Below are positions 1-8,995 of a stretch of DNA of 35,809 nt, piece by piece. A program made the translations under genes and the position numbers. The stretch is from Clostridia bacterium UC5.1-1D10. Its GTDB lineage: Bacteria > Bacillota > Clostridia > Lachnospirales > Anaerotignaceae. A model generated the notes under the pieces. The model was not told the origin of the DNA. It did no database searches and worked only from the letters and a program-made list of their open reading frames with translations. The stretch is taken from positions 1 through 35,809 of the forward strand of contig BBZU01000025.1 in assembly GCA_001304995.1 (NCBI GenBank). Reading direction: 5' to 3'. Numbering within the stretch: position 1 is the first letter of the stretch; each line of letters starts with the position of its first letter.

Positions 1-126
1 CAATTTTGATCGTCATAAAATGTCTTTCTGACATGCAGCGGGGTATTTCTGCATGCCGCTGGTATCAATTATACTTGATAAATCAAGGCTTTTCCAGCAT
101 GTATATAAAAAAATACATCGTTTCCA

Positions 127-683
127 TCAATAAAAACTTTTGTCTTTCAGTGGTTGTACAAACAGGGGACGATAGATCAGATTCCGTCCTCTGCGCACAC
201 TTTCCATGAGAGAAATTGCCTTCACCTGCACGGTAAGATTTTCCAGTTTCACCTGTTTTTGCACATCGGCAAACCCACGATACGGTTCTACCTCACGTCC
301 CAATGTGATATGAGGGCTCAAACCTTTTTCTCTCTGGCAAATCCCTGTTTGCCCAAAGAGATTTCCAGCTGCTGAAACAGCCGCTGAAGGGGTGCGCTTT
401 TTTCCACCCCAGCCCACAGGATACCTTCCCGTCCTCTGGGAAAGAATCCCAATCGATCCAGCTTCAGTTCAAAGGGGCGGTTCCGTCTGGTGGTTTCCAT
501 CATAGCCTGTACCACATCGTCCACTTCTTCCGGTCTGATTTCCCCCAGAAAATGCAGGGTCAGATGGAAATTTTCCTTGGGTGTATAATTCCCCTTACGG
601 CAAAGTTCTGCCGCCTGCTGCTGTGCCCCTTCCAGGGCGTCCTTCACTTCTTCTTCCAGTTCAATGGCAATAAATGTCCGCAT
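127..683 (-). pseudogene. thpR: RNA 2',3'-cyclic phosphodiesterase (2'-5' RNA ligase family), frameshifted
   Basis: The two HxT motifs of the 2H phosphoesterase fold are present: HLTLHFLG in the N-terminal half and HITLGR in the C-terminal half. The family hydrolyses 2',3'-cyclic phosphate RNA ends or ligates tRNA halves through 2'-5' bonds. The start (MRTFIAIELEEE) follows an AGGAGG site 5 bases upstream. The N-terminal frame ends just after REKKV, while the rest of the protein, beginning GLSPHITLG, continues one frame over. The break lies in a run of five T (plus strand 325-329), and one extra base restores about 185 residues, the usual family length. It is the first gene after the transketolase terminator. 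I regard the frameshift as a probable sequence error. Family assignment is firm; physiological role is unknown. Confidence 0.85.
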
Positions 684-699
684 GTTTCCTCCTTTCTGT

Positions 700-750
700 A
701 AAAAAGGACGGCGAGGCCCCTTCTTTTGGAAAGAGCCGTGCCGTCCCTTC
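700..750 (-). terminator. Intrinsic terminator after transketolase
   Basis: On the minus strand an AAGGGACGGC arm pairs with GCCGTCCTT followed by a U-run (A-run at about 700-705 on the plus strand), directly downstream of the transketolase stop codon. The long internal loop is partly structured. Confidence 0.65.
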
Positions 751-767
751 ATAAAATACAAAACTTC

Positions 768-2744
768 TTATTTTACAAGAGCCATTGCTCTTTCCACAAC
801 CTGTTCTACGGTGAAACCGAAATCTTTGAACAAGGTGCCCGCAGGTGCGGATGCGCCGAAACCTTCCATGCAGATTACGTCGCCGTCCAGACCTACAAAT
901 TTATGCCAGCCAAAGTCTGCCGCTGCTTCCACAGCCAGTCTTGCGCGAACAGCCTTAGGCATAACGCTTTCTTTGTATTCGTCGCTCTGTTCTGCGAACA
1001 GTTCCCAGCAAGGCATGCTGATAACTCTTGCTTTTACGCCTTTTGCAGCCAGTTCGTCATATGCTTTGTAGATCAGTTCTACTTCAGAACCGCTTGCCAT
1101 GAGCAGTACATCAGGTGTACCTTCACAGTCACGCAGGATATAAGCGCCTTTCAGAGCGTCTTTGCCGGTGCCTTCCAGTGCAGGCATGTTCTGTCTGGAC
1201 AGGATCAGGCCGGTAGGTGTTGTGGTATGTGTCAGCGCTGCATACCAGCCAGCTGCTGTTTCTCTGGTATCGCAGGGACGGAATACCATGTAGTTAGGCA
1301 GGCTGCGCAGCATTGCCAGATGTTCGATAGGCTGATGAGTAGGGCCATCTTCCCCTACACCAATGCTGTCGTGAGTAAAGATACTGATAACAGGCAGGCC
1401 CATGAGAGCTTCCATACGCAGACCAGCTTTCATGTAATCGCTGAATACGAAGAAACCAGCGATATAAGGTCTTACGCCGCCGTGTACTGCCATACCGTTT
1501 GCCATAGCTGTCATGGCAAATTCACGGATACCGAAATGTACGTTGGAGCCAGCGGGGTTTTCTTTGCTGTAATATTCTCTGTCTTTCATGACAGATTTAT
1601 TGGAAGGAGCCAGGTCAGCGCTGCCGCCGAACAGGTTAGGAACTACTTTTGCTACTTTCTGCAGTACTTTTTCGGAAGTTGCACGAGTAGCGATGTCCCC
1701 TTCGTCTTTCCAGAAATCTTCGTCATTCAGCAGATCTGCTGCCAGCTTATCGCTGTGCCACAGTTCATATTCTTTTGCCAGTTCGGGGTTTGCTTTTGCG
1801 TATGCTGCAAACATTTCGTTCCAAGCCGCTTCTTTCTGAGCGCCTTCCGCTTCCCATGCTGCCATGTGCGCTTTGACTTCTTCGGGAACGAAGAAAGATT
1901 CTTCATAGTTCCAGCCCAGATTTTCTTTTGTCAGCTTGATTTCTTCTTCCCCCAGAGGTTCGCCGTGGGCGGATGCTTTGCCCTGTTTGTTGGGTGCGCC
2001 GAAACCGATGAGTGTGTTTACTTTAATCAGGGAAGGCTTGTCTGTTTTCTTCGCTGCCGCAATGGCTGCTGCGATAGCGTCTACATCGTTGCCGTCTGTT
2101 ACTTCCGCAACATCCCAGCCGTAAGCTTCGAAACGTTTCATTACATCTTCTGTGAATGCAACGTCTGTGCTGCCTTCGATGGTGATTTTGTTGCAGTCAT
2201 AGATTACGATCAGTTTGGACAGACCCATTGTGCCAGCCAGAGAAGCTGCTTCGGAAGCAACGCCTTCCTGGAGACAGCCGTCGCCGCACAGTGCGTATGT
2301 GTAGTGGTCAACCACTTTGTATTCAGGTGTGTTGAATTTTGCTGCCAGATGGCTTTCAGCCAGTGCCATACCAACGGCGTTTGCGATACCCTGACCCAGA
2401 GGGCCTGTTGTGGTTTCTACACCTACGGTGTGCTTGTATTCAGGGTGACCGGGTGTCAGGGAATTTCTCTGACGGAAGTTCTTCAGATCTTCAATGGTCA
2501 GACCATAGCCGAATACATGCAGCAGGGAATACAGCAGCGCGGAGCCGTGACCTGCGGACAGTACAAAACGGTCTCTGTCGTCCCATTTGGGATTTGCGGG
2601 GTTTGCTTTCATTTCCTTTGCCCACAGTGCATAAGCAGCGGGGGCAGCGCCCAGAGGCAGACCGGGATGGCCGCTTTTTGCTTTCTGGATGGCTTCTGCG
2701 GAAAGGAAACGCAGGGTGTTTACAGTCAAGTTATCAATATTCAT
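768..2744 (-). CDS. tkt: Transketolase
   Basis: A full-length, 658-residue thiamine-diphosphate enzyme of the non-oxidative pentose phosphate pathway that moves two-carbon ketol units between sugar phosphates. The N-terminal region has the substrate-binding SGHPGLPLG motif (about residues 25-33). The ThDP motif runs from GDGCLQEG to IYDCN. The pyrimidine domain carries [14 protein letters not shown], and a C-terminal domain follows. The start at MNIDNL is chosen because GGGAGG lies 8 bases upstream; an upstream in-frame ATG adds 12 residues and lies before that site. It lies 91 bp downstream of transaldolase on the same strand, so the two form a pentose phosphate operon with a hairpin between them. 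Confidence 0.97.
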   Translation of the reverse strand: MNIDNLTVNTLRFLSAEAIQKAKSGHPGLPLGAAPAAYALWAKEMKANPANPKWDDRDRFVLSAGHGSALLYSLLHVFGYGLTIEDLKNFRQRNSLTPGHPEYKHTVGVETTTGPLGQGIANAVGMALAESHLAAKFNTPEYKVVDHYTYALCGDGCLQEGVASEAASLAGTMGLSKLIVIYDCNKITIEGSTDVAFTEDVMKRFEAYGWDVAEVTDGNDVDAIAAAIAAAKKTDKPSLIKVNTLIGFGAPNKQGKASAHGEPLGEEEIKLTKENLGWNYEESFFVPEEVKAHMAAWEAEGAQKEAAWNEMFAAYAKANPELAKEYELWHSDKLAADLLNDEDFWKDEGDIATRATSEKVLQKVAKVVPNLFGGSADLAPSNKSVMKDREYYSKENPAGSNVHFGIREFAMTAMANGMAVHGGVRPYIAGFFVFSDYMKAGLRMEALMGLPVISIFTHDSIGVGEDGPTHQPIEHLAMLRSLPNYMVFRPCDTRETAAGWYAALTHTTTPTGLILSRQNMPALEGTGKDALKGAYILRDCEGTPDVLLMASGSEVELIYKAYDELAAKGVKARVISMPCWELFAEQSDEYKESVMPKAVRARLAVEAAADFGWHKFVGLDGDVICMEGFGASAPAGTLFKDFGFTVEQVVERAMALVK

Positions 2745-2767
2745 ATTGTTTTCCTCCCATTTCGAAA

Positions 2768-2791
2768 ATTGCCCTTTCAAAAAAGGGCAAT
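2768..2791 (-). terminator. Hairpin between transaldolase and transketolase
   Basis: A 10-bp perfect inverted repeat (ATTGCCCTTT / AAAGGGCAAT) with a 4-base loop sits in the 91-bp gap. On the minus strand only a short run of T follows, so it may be a weak terminator or an RNA processing/attenuation hairpin that lowers tkt relative to tal. Confidence 0.5.
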
Positions 2792-2835
2792 CTTCATCAA
2801 AACATATTTTGGTTCACGTTACAAAAAGATGTTTC

Positions 2836-3483
2836 TTATTTCTTGGGTACGCTTTCCCAGTCTTTCAGGAAACGTTCGATACCGATGTCTGTCAGAGGGT
2901 GTTTTGCCATCTGGATCAGTACATTGTAAGGGATGGTTGCGATGTGGCAGCCAACTCTTGCAGCGTCGATCACATGCAGAGGGTTACGGATGGAAGCAGC
3001 GATGATTTCTGTTTCGATGCCGTGGATATCAAAGATATCAACGATTTCTTCGATCAGAGTCATGCCTACGGAACCAATGTCGTCCACTCTGCCCAGGAAA
3101 GGACTTACATATGTTGCGCCGGCTCTTGCAGCCATCAGCGCCTGTGTAGCGGAGAAAATCAGTGTCACGTTTGTTTTGATGCCTTCTGCTGTCAGGATTT
3201 TAACCGCTTTCAGGCCTTCCAGTGTCATAGGGATTTTGATAACGATGTTTTTGTGGATTTTAGCCAGTTCTCTCGCTTCTTTTACCATGCCTTCATGATC
3301 CAGGCTGATAACTTCCGCACTGATGGGGCCATCCACGATGGTTGTGATTTCTTTTACAACTTCTACGAAATCTCTGCCTTCTTTTGCAATCAGGGAAGGG
3401 TTTGTGGTTACACCACAGATGACGCCCAGGTCATTTGCTTCTCTGATCTGATCCACGTTAGCGGTGTCGATAAACATTTTCAT
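2836..3483 (-). CDS. tal: Transaldolase (short TalC/FSA-type)
   Basis: A 215-residue protein of the short transaldolase / fructose-6-phosphate aldolase subfamily. The Schiff-base lysine is K83 in VIKIPMT. Two positions separate the activities in this family. E57 (in ISAEV) stands where E. coli FSA has Gln59, and F129 (in SPFLGR) where FSA has Tyr131. Both residues are transaldolase-like, so dihydroxyacetone transfer between sugar phosphates is more likely than free DHA aldol chemistry. GAGGAG lies 7 bases before the ATG. It is followed by transketolase, which fits a non-oxidative pentose phosphate operon with its own promoter at 3552-3580. Confidence 0.93.
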   Translation of the reverse strand: MKMFIDTANVDQIREANDLGVICGVTTNPSLIAKEGRDFVEVVKEITTIVDGPISAEVISLDHEGMVKEARELAKIHKNIVIKIPMTLEGLKAVKILTAEGIKTNVTLIFSATQALMAARAGATYVSPFLGRVDDIGSVGMTLIEEIVDIFDIHGIETEIIAASIRNPLHVIDAARVGCHIATIPYNVLIQMAKHPLTDIGIERFLKDWESVPKK

Positions 3484-3551
3484 GATGCTTCTCCTCTTTC
3501 TTTGTATATGATTGTAAACAAGTTACCATTTGCACATAGGATGCTAATTTT

Positions 3552-3580
3552 ATTGTACTGCATAGAAAAACCAAAAGCAA
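3552..3580 (-). promoter_or_regulatory. Predicted promoter of tal-tkt
   Basis: Minus-strand -35 TTGCTT (3575-3580) and -10 TACAAT (3552-3557) are separated by 17 bp and lie about 70 bases before the tal start. The -35 matches consensus at 4 of 6 positions. Confidence 0.5.
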
Positions 3581-3661
3581 CGGCTTTTCGCCACTTTTTC
3601 GTTTTCCGTCAATCTGCCCAAGGTCATAAGACAAGAGAAAAAATCTTTTGTTTGAAACACA

Positions 3662-3703
3662 AAAAAGAGTAACTGTCCTTACACGAGGAACAGCTACCCT
3701 TTT
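3662..3703 (-). terminator. Intrinsic terminator after thrC
   Basis: On the minus strand AAAAGGGTAGCTGTTCCT folds back on a nearly complementary arm ending in TACTC, followed by TTTTTT. It starts 8 bases after the thrC stop codon. Confidence 0.7.
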
Positions 3704-3710
3704 CATATGC

Positions 3711-5177
3711 TTATAACAGCCAGCCTTTTACAAAATCAGCGATGCCGTCTTTTTCGCAGACATTCTTGTGTCTGATTTCTCTTGTTTCAATGCCCCGGAT
3801 GGGTGCAGGGATGGCTACGCCGCTGACTTTTTCCATTTCTTTCATCAGCGCAAAAGCGTCGCCGTCTGCGTATTTTTCATCCAACGCAGTCATAACGTCT
3901 TTTGTGAATTTATAAGGGCTTGCGGTGGAAACAATAACCATAGGGTTCTTTGTACCGCTTTCGGCTCTGTATTTTTCCGCCGCCGCATAAGCCACTGCTG
4001 TATGGGTATCCATCACATAACCTGTGTTTTTATATACTCTGCGGATAGCGTCGAAAGTTTCCGCTTCATCGGCAAATTCCCCGGAAAGCCGTTCTTCGGT
4101 AATTTCCGCTGTGTATTTGCCCTCTGCCTGCAAAGCAGCCATTTCCGCCTTTGTCTTGTCCTGTCCGCCCATGTGGCACAGCAGACGTTCCAGATTGCTG
4201 GAAATAAGAATATCCATGGAAGGAGAAACAGTCACATGGAACGCACGGTTTCTGTCATAAACGCCAGTGCGGAAGAAATCATACAGTACCTTATTGTCAT
4301 TGGATGCGCAGACAAAATGACCTGCGGGCAGACCCATCTGCGCCGCGTACCAGCCAGCCAGAATATCACCGAAGTTCCCTGTGGGAACGGTAAAGTCCAG
4401 AGGTTCTCCCCATTTGATTTCACCCATTTTCACAGCCTGAATATATGCCCAATAGTAATATACGATCTGAGGTACCAGTCTGCCGATGTTGATGGAGTTT
4501 GCGGAAGAGAAACGATAGCCTCTCTTTTCCAGTTCATCCGCCAGTTCTTTGTCGGTGAAAATCCGTTTTACAGCACTCTGGGCGTCGTCAAAGTTCCCTT
4601 TGATGCCTACCACGCAGGTGTTATCCCCTTCCTGAGTAGTCATCTGCAATTTCTGCACAGGGCTGACGCCGTCTTCCGGGAAGAATACCATGATTTTCAC
4701 GCCGTCAACGCCAGCAAAGCCTTCCAGCGCCGCTTTTCCTGTATCACCGGAGGTTGCTGTCAGAATGACGATCTCCTCTTTCTGTCCCTGACGTTTTGCC
4801 GCTGTTTTCATGAGATAAGGCAGGATGGACAGGGCCATATCCTTGAATGCCAGTGTTCTGCCGTGGAACAGTTCCAGATAAAGCATATCCCCTTTTTTCA
4901 CAAGAGGTACGATTTCTTTTGTATCGAATTTTTCATCATACGCATGTTCAATGCAGTATTTCAGTTCTTCTTCCGTAAAGTCCAGATACAGCTTCAATAC
5001 TTCATAGGCCAACTGCCGATAATCCATCCCCATGAGTTCTTCGGGAGTCTTGTCCATTTTGGGGATTTCCTTGGGAATATACAGACCGCCGTCGGGGCAG
5101 ATGCCACGCAGGATAGCTTCTGATGCAGACGCGGTAATGTCTTTGTTTCTGGTGCCTATGTATGTTGTCACTGCCAT
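3711..5177 (-). CDS. thrC: Threonine synthase
   Basis: A 488-residue PLP enzyme converting O-phospho-L-homoserine to L-threonine and phosphate in the cytosol. The PLP lysine is K112 in HGRTLAFKDMAL; the family usually has HGPT, so Arg at that place is a small departure. The phosphate-binding segment TATSGDTGKAAL follows, and the C-terminal half has the expected VPTGNFGDILAGWYA and VVSTASPYKF segments. The ATG at 5177 sits 9 bases after AAGGG; an in-frame GTG at 5183 is too close to that site. The gene is monocistronic, with a clear promoter upstream and a terminator downstream. I see no T-box or riboswitch in the short leader. Confidence 0.96.
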   Translation of the reverse strand: MAVTTYIGTRNKDITASASEAILRGICPDGGLYIPKEIPKMDKTPEELMGMDYRQLAYEVLKLYLDFTEEELKYCIEHAYDEKFDTKEIVPLVKKGDMLYLELFHGRTLAFKDMALSILPYLMKTAAKRQGQKEEIVILTATSGDTGKAALEGFAGVDGVKIMVFFPEDGVSPVQKLQMTTQEGDNTCVVGIKGNFDDAQSAVKRIFTDKELADELEKRGYRFSSANSINIGRLVPQIVYYYWAYIQAVKMGEIKWGEPLDFTVPTGNFGDILAGWYAAQMGLPAGHFVCASNDNKVLYDFFRTGVYDRNRAFHVTVSPSMDILISSNLERLLCHMGGQDKTKAEMAALQAEGKYTAEITEERLSGEFADEAETFDAIRRVYKNTGYVMDTHTAVAYAAAEKYRAESGTKNPMVIVSTASPYKFTKDVMTALDEKYADGDAFALMKEMEKVSGVAIPAPIRGIETREIRHKNVCEKDGIADFVKGWLL

Positions 5178-5231
5178 ATTCACTCGCCCTTTCTTCCATG
5201 CCGATTTTCAAAGAGAATTGATGATAGTTCT

Positions 5232-5259
5232 ATTGTACGAATATTTTTCCATTTGTCAA
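5232..5259 (-). promoter_or_regulatory. Predicted thrC promoter
   Basis: Minus-strand TTGACA (5254-5259) and TACAAT (5232-5237) with a 16-bp A/T-rich spacer, 55 bases upstream of the thrC start. Confidence 0.75.
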
Positions 5260-5312
5260 CCACAATCGTACATTTGTTTTTTATCGAAAGACAATTTTGT
5301 ATTCTGTATTTC

Positions 5313-6653
5313 TTATTCCCATTTCCAACCTACGGCGTATTTGTTTTTCAGGCGTCCTTTTTGTGTCTTGCCCCAACCTAAGGGATAACCATCCACGCAG
5401 ACCAGTGTCCAGCCGTCTTTGGCTTCCGGCGCTTCCAGTGTTTCCCCCTTCAAATAACGGATAACTCTCTCGTCAGAAAGAGGCAGATCCAGCACATTTT
5501 GCACTTCTTCTTTTTTCAGCCCCATGGCAAATGCCTGAGAAGGCTCAAACCGTCCTTTTTTCAGCGTTCCCAACTGCCAGCCGCTCCGCAGTACCCGCAG
5601 ACCTTTTGTGGCAGGAGCCCCTTCCGGCAGAAGACACAGACTGTCCCCGTAAATCTGGAATGTACCTTTCCACTTACCTGTAAGGGTTTCTTTGGCAAAC
5701 TGGCGGAAAGGTTCCAGTTCCTTTTCACCGACAGTAGCTTCTGTGGGTGTACTGCATGCCGTTGGTTCTCCTGTTTTCTGCAATAACGCCAGAAAATGCC
5801 CTTCCCCTTTGATTTTATGGGGATAAAGGCGCACACATTCTGTCAGGGGCTCACAGCCCGGCGCAAAGCCCCAGTTCTTCTCCAATGGAACCAGCGTAAA
5901 TTCCGGATGATTATCCAGAAATGTCTGGATGCTGTCCTCATTTTCCATTTTGGCAAAGGTACAAGTGGAGTACAGAATCATGCCTCCTGTTTTCAGCATG
6001 GATGCGCAGTGTTCCAGAATATCCGCCTGCTGTTCTCTGCAAAATGTGAGCAGTTCCTCATTCCAGCTTTTCACCATATCCGGCTCTTTGCGGAACATGC
6101 CTTCCCCGGAACAAGGGGCGTCAATCAAAATCTTGTCAAAAAATCCGCCGAATCGTTCTGCCAGCTTTTTGGGCGGTTCACTCATAACAATGGCGTTGGT
6201 GATGCCGCTGATTTCCACGTTTTTCAGCAGCGCTTTTGCCCGTCCGGCGCTGATGTCATTGGAAATGAGCAGTCCTGTCCCATTCAGTCTTGCCGCCAGC
6301 TGGGTGGTCTTTCCTCCGGGAGCGGCACAGATATCCAGCACAAAATCCCCTTCTTCAATGGGAATCATGGCGCCGGGTGTCATGGCGCTTGGTTCCTGCA
6401 AATAGTACAGCCCCGCGTGGTAATAGGGATGCTTGGCAGGACGTTCTCCTTCCGCGTAGTAAAATCCGCTTTCACACCAGGGTACAGGGGAAAGGGAAAA
6501 CTCTCCCTTTTCTGCCAGTTCTGCCGGAGAAATTTTCAAAGTGTTTGCCCGAAGTCCGTAGAGTCTGACTTCCTCAAAAGACGCCAGATAATCTTCGTAT
6601 TCCACCCCCAGCAATGCTTTCATTTCGTTGATATATGCCAATGGTAATTCCAT
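5313..6653 (-). CDS. RsmF/RsmB-family rRNA cytosine-C5 methyltransferase
   Basis: A 446-residue NOL1/NOP2/Sun-family enzyme that uses SAM to make 5-methylcytosine in rRNA. The SAM loop is DICAAPGGKTTQL (about residues 107-119). The two catalytic-motif cysteines are C181 in DAPCSGEGMF and C231 in YSTCTF. The C-terminal 160 residues resemble the RsmF extra domain plus a PUA-like region (VCVDGYPLGWGK), which is typical of the Firmicute version. The start at MELPL is set by GAGGAGG 6 bases upstream. The gene is divergent from the flavin reductase gene. The exact target cytosine cannot be told from the sequence. Confidence 0.92.
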   Translation of the reverse strand: MELPLAYINEMKALLGVEYEDYLASFEEVRLYGLRANTLKISPAELAEKGEFSLSPVPWCESGFYYAEGERPAKHPYYHAGLYYLQEPSAMTPGAMIPIEEGDFVLDICAAPGGKTTQLAARLNGTGLLISNDISAGRAKALLKNVEISGITNAIVMSEPPKKLAERFGGFFDKILIDAPCSGEGMFRKEPDMVKSWNEELLTFCREQQADILEHCASMLKTGGMILYSTCTFAKMENEDSIQTFLDNHPEFTLVPLEKNWGFAPGCEPLTECVRLYPHKIKGEGHFLALLQKTGEPTACSTPTEATVGEKELEPFRQFAKETLTGKWKGTFQIYGDSLCLLPEGAPATKGLRVLRSGWQLGTLKKGRFEPSQAFAMGLKKEEVQNVLDLPLSDERVIRYLKGETLEAPEAKDGWTLVCVDGYPLGWGKTQKGRLKNKYAVGWKWE

Positions 6654-6838
6654 GTTTTCCTCCTCGTTGTATGTCAACTGCTTCTTCTGCCTATCATCAT
6701 ACGAAAAAAAGAAGGTGGATGCAAGAATTGAACAAAAATTCAAACACCTTTTCTACGTTTTTTCGTCTTTACAAATATACCATGGTCGTATATCATAAAT
6801 AACGTTAAAAATGACTTGGCAAAAAAAGGAGGGCTCCC

Positions 6839-7487
6839 ATGGAAAAACAGATCTGGAAACCGGGCACCGTATTGTACCCCGTCCCTGCCGTTATGGTATC
6901 CTGCGGCAATATGGAGCAGAAAAACATCATCACCGTAGCATGGACAGGCACCATCAATACCAATCCCCCCCATGACTTACGTTTCCATCCGTCCTGAGCG
7001 TCACTCCTATGAGCTGATTAAGGAAAGCGGAGAATTTGTCATCAATCTGGTCACCAAAGACCTGACTTATGCCTGTGATTTCTGCGGCGTCAGAAGCGGC
7101 AGAGATGTGGATAAATTCACCGAAATGCACCTGACAGCCAAAAAAGGGGAAAAAGTCGATTGCCCCATCATACTGGAAAGCCCAGTCAACATTGAGTGTA
7201 AGGTAAAAGAAATTGTTCCTTTGGGCAGCCATCACATGTTCCTTGCAGAAGTGGTTTCCGTCAGCGTCAGCGAAAAATATTTCGACAAGACAGGAAAATT
7301 CCACCTGAACCGCAGCAAGCCCATCTGCTATTCCCACGGGGGATATTTCACACTGGGAGAACAGGTTGGCTCTTTCGGCTATTCCGTACGGAAAAAGGAC
7401 ACACCCAAAACAGGAACAAAACAAAGAAAACGCCGCTCCGGCAAAAACAGCGGCAGAAATAACAAAAGAGAGCGTATGAATTTTTAA
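6839..7487 (+). pseudogene. Flavin reductase-like (FMN-binding split barrel) protein, frameshifted
   Basis: The first reading frame starts MEKQIWKPGTVLYPVPAVMV after AAGGAGGG and shows the N-terminal part of a flavin reductase-type split barrel (VSCGN...ITVAWTGTINTNPP). It runs out of frame at a run of seven C (6965-6971). One base fewer gives the natural junction NPPMTYVSIRPERHSYELI, after which the family pattern GEFVINLVTKDL is clear. The repaired protein has 215 residues and would bind FMN and reduce it, or act as a small flavoprotein. The last 30 residues are an unusual Lys/Arg/Asn/Ser-rich tail (KQRKRRSGKNSGRNNKR). The gene leads a plus-strand operon with the next two genes. The break is likely a homopolymer error. 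Confidence 0.82.
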
Positions 7488-7501
7488 GGAGGCGTATTAT
7501 C

Positions 7502-7732
7502 ATGCTGCAAATCACAGAAGTAAATATTTTTTCTTTGAGCAAAGACGAAGACGCGTGGACAATCGAAGGGGAAATCATTTTTGAGGACGACCTGACCTCT
7601 GCTTTTGAAGCGGATTATCTGCCTGACGAAGACGAACTGGAAAACCTGTCTTTGGAACTAGAACTGGAAGACTTTGACACCAGAGTGCTGAAAAATATGA
7701 TCCTGGACGCAGCTAACGACTACGAGGACTGA
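7502..7732 (+). CDS. Small acidic protein of unknown function
   Basis: A 76-residue protein, strongly acidic, rich in Glu, Asp and Leu, with a C-terminal ELELEDFDTRVLKNMILDAANDYED-like stretch read from the sequence. AAGGAGG stands 8 bases before its ATG. It lies 14 bp after the flavin reductase gene and 18 bp before the acetyltransferase gene, so it is co-transcribed. There are no cysteines, no signal peptide and no membrane segment. I do not recognise the family. Its charge and placement could suit a partner of a basic protein such as the Lys/Arg-tailed flavoprotein upstream, but that is a guess. Confidence 0.75.
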   Translation: MLQITEVNIFSLSKDEDAWTIEGEIIFEDDLTSAFEADYLPDEDELENLSLELELEDFDTRVLKNMILDAANDYED

Positions 7733-7750
7733 TACAGGAGGCGAACAAGT

Positions 7751-8239
7751 ATGAGCCTGACCATTTGTCCTGCCTATGACCGACCGGAAGAAGTCAAAGC
7801 CCTGTTTCTGGAATATACGGATTTCCTGCTGAAAAGTGATCCTTCTTTTGTCGCTTTTCTGGAGCTTCAGAATTACGACAGAGAACTGGATCATCTGGAG
7901 GAAAAATATGGACTGCCCAAAGGCAGACTGTATCTGGCGCTGGTGGATGATGCCATTGCCGGCTGCATTGCCCTGCGTCCCCTTTCGGATACGGAATGTG
8001 AACTGAAACGACTTTATGTGAAAGACGCCTTTCGCGGTCAAGGTATCGCGGAGCATCTGGTGGAAAAACTCATTGACGACGCCAGAGAAATGGGCTACGA
8101 TGCCATGCTGCTGGATACCCTGCCTTTTCTAAAGGGTGCCCTGCATCTGTATGCCAAACTGGGATTTCAGGAAATCCCGCCCTATAACAACAGCCCCATG
8201 GAAACATCCATTTTCCTGAAGCTGGATCTGCATCAATAA
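7751..8239 (+). CDS. GNAT family N-acetyltransferase
   Basis: A 162-residue acetyltransferase. The acetyl-CoA binding motif A is LYVKDAFRGQGIAEHLVEKL (about residues 89-108), preceded by a beta-strand pair (AGCIALRPL, CELKRL). The C-terminal strand-helix segment ALHLYAKLGFQEIPPY is characteristic of the fold. CAGGAGG precedes the ATG. It is the last gene of the three-gene plus-strand operon and is followed directly by a bidirectional terminator. The substrate cannot be inferred. Confidence 0.92.
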   Translation: MSLTICPAYDRPEEVKALFLEYTDFLLKSDPSFVAFLELQNYDRELDHLEEKYGLPKGRLYLALVDDAIAGCIALRPLSDTECELKRLYVKDAFRGQGIAEHLVEKLIDDAREMGYDAMLLDTLPFLKGALHLYAKLGFQEIPPYNNSPMETSIFLKLDLHQ

Positions 8240-8242
8240 AAC

Positions 8243-8289
8243 AAAAAGCGATTATGAAACCTTTCCGTAAGATTTCATAATCGCTTTTT
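8243..8289. terminator. Bidirectional terminator between convergent genes
   Basis: A perfect 17-bp inverted repeat (AAAAAGCGATTATGAAA / TTTCATAATCGCTTTTT) with a 13-base loop, A-rich on one side and T-rich on the other. It serves both the acetyltransferase (+) and the phosphoesterase (-) gene. Confidence 0.9.
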
Positions 8290-8293
8290 TTCA

Positions 8294-8983
8294 TTACAGA
8301 ATCCGTTTTGGACAAAAATCCAGATAATCTGCCGCTACCAGTTCATAGATGATGCCATTCCGCTCGCCCCGCAAAGCGTTCTTGTGATTTGCTGCTCCGT
8401 GAAGGTGCCCGTAAACCACCCGTTTCACAGGATATTCTCCCAGAATCTCCGTAAAAGCCGATGGCTCCCGTTTTTCATTGACCGGCGGGAAATGCATCAT
8501 GACGATGATGTCCTCCGCCCCTGCTTTCATAGCCGCATCCAAAGACAGACGCAGGCGAATCTGCTCCCGTTTATAGATCTTCTCATCCTCCGGCGTAAAG
8601 CTCCGCTCATTGGGACAGAGCCAGCCTCTTGTGCCGCAGATGAAGCTCTTTTCCCAAGGCACAGCGTCATTTTTCAGAAACGCCATCTCCGGGTACTGTC
8701 CTGCCAAGCGGCTGGAGGATTTCCACCAGTAGTCGTGATTGCCGGAAAGGAGGATCTTCCGCCCCGGCAGGCTGTCGATGACATCCAAGTCCGCCGCTGC
8801 TTCCGGCAGACGCATGCCCCAGGAAATATCCCCCGGCAAAAGTACCGTATCTTCTTCTGTCACTTCCCGTTTCCAGTTTTCTATGATTTTTTCACTGTGG
8901 TTTTTCCAGTTTTCTCCGAAAATATCCATAGGCTTGCTGACGGCAAAACCGAAATGCAAATCCCCAATGGCAAATAATCCCAT
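8294..8983 (-). CDS. Metallophosphoesterase (calcineurin-like)
   Basis: A 229-residue protein with all the metal-binding blocks of the calcineurin-like fold in order: GDLHFG (7-12), GDISWG, GNHDYWW, a histidine block MMHFPP and GHLHG. No signal peptide, so a cytosolic enzyme of the short predicted-phosphohydrolase group. AAAGGA precedes the ATG. It starts 12 bases after the alarmone synthetase stop codon, hence the same operon. A role in nucleotide or alarmone turnover would suit that neighbour but is inference only. Confidence 0.93.
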   Translation of the reverse strand: MGLFAIGDLHFGFAVSKPMDIFGENWKNHSEKIIENWKREVTEEDTVLLPGDISWGMRLPEAAADLDVIDSLPGRKILLSGNHDYWWKSSSRLAGQYPEMAFLKNDAVPWEKSFICGTRGWLCPNERSFTPEDEKIYKREQIRLRLSLDAAMKAGAEDIIVMMHFPPVNEKREPSAFTEILGEYPVKRVVYGHLHGAANHKNALRGERNGIIYELVAADYLDFCPKRIL

Positions 8984-8995
8984 ACAAATTCCTTT

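Noticed and set aside
6-209. A 67-codon plus-strand frame at the window start
   Set aside because: No ribosome site, no recognisable sequence, and it overlaps the end of the thpR gene. I see nothing definite in bases 1-126.
726-3005. A 759-codon open frame on the plus strand opposite transketolase and transaldolase
   Set aside because: It is Cys/Phe/His-rich, has no ribosome site and no family pattern, and mirrors two clear genes on the other strand. It is a by-product of their codon use.
5184-5312. A T-box or other amino-acid riboswitch before threonine synthase
   Set aside because: The transcript leader from the predicted promoter is only about 45-50 bases and has no T-box sequence or terminator hairpin.
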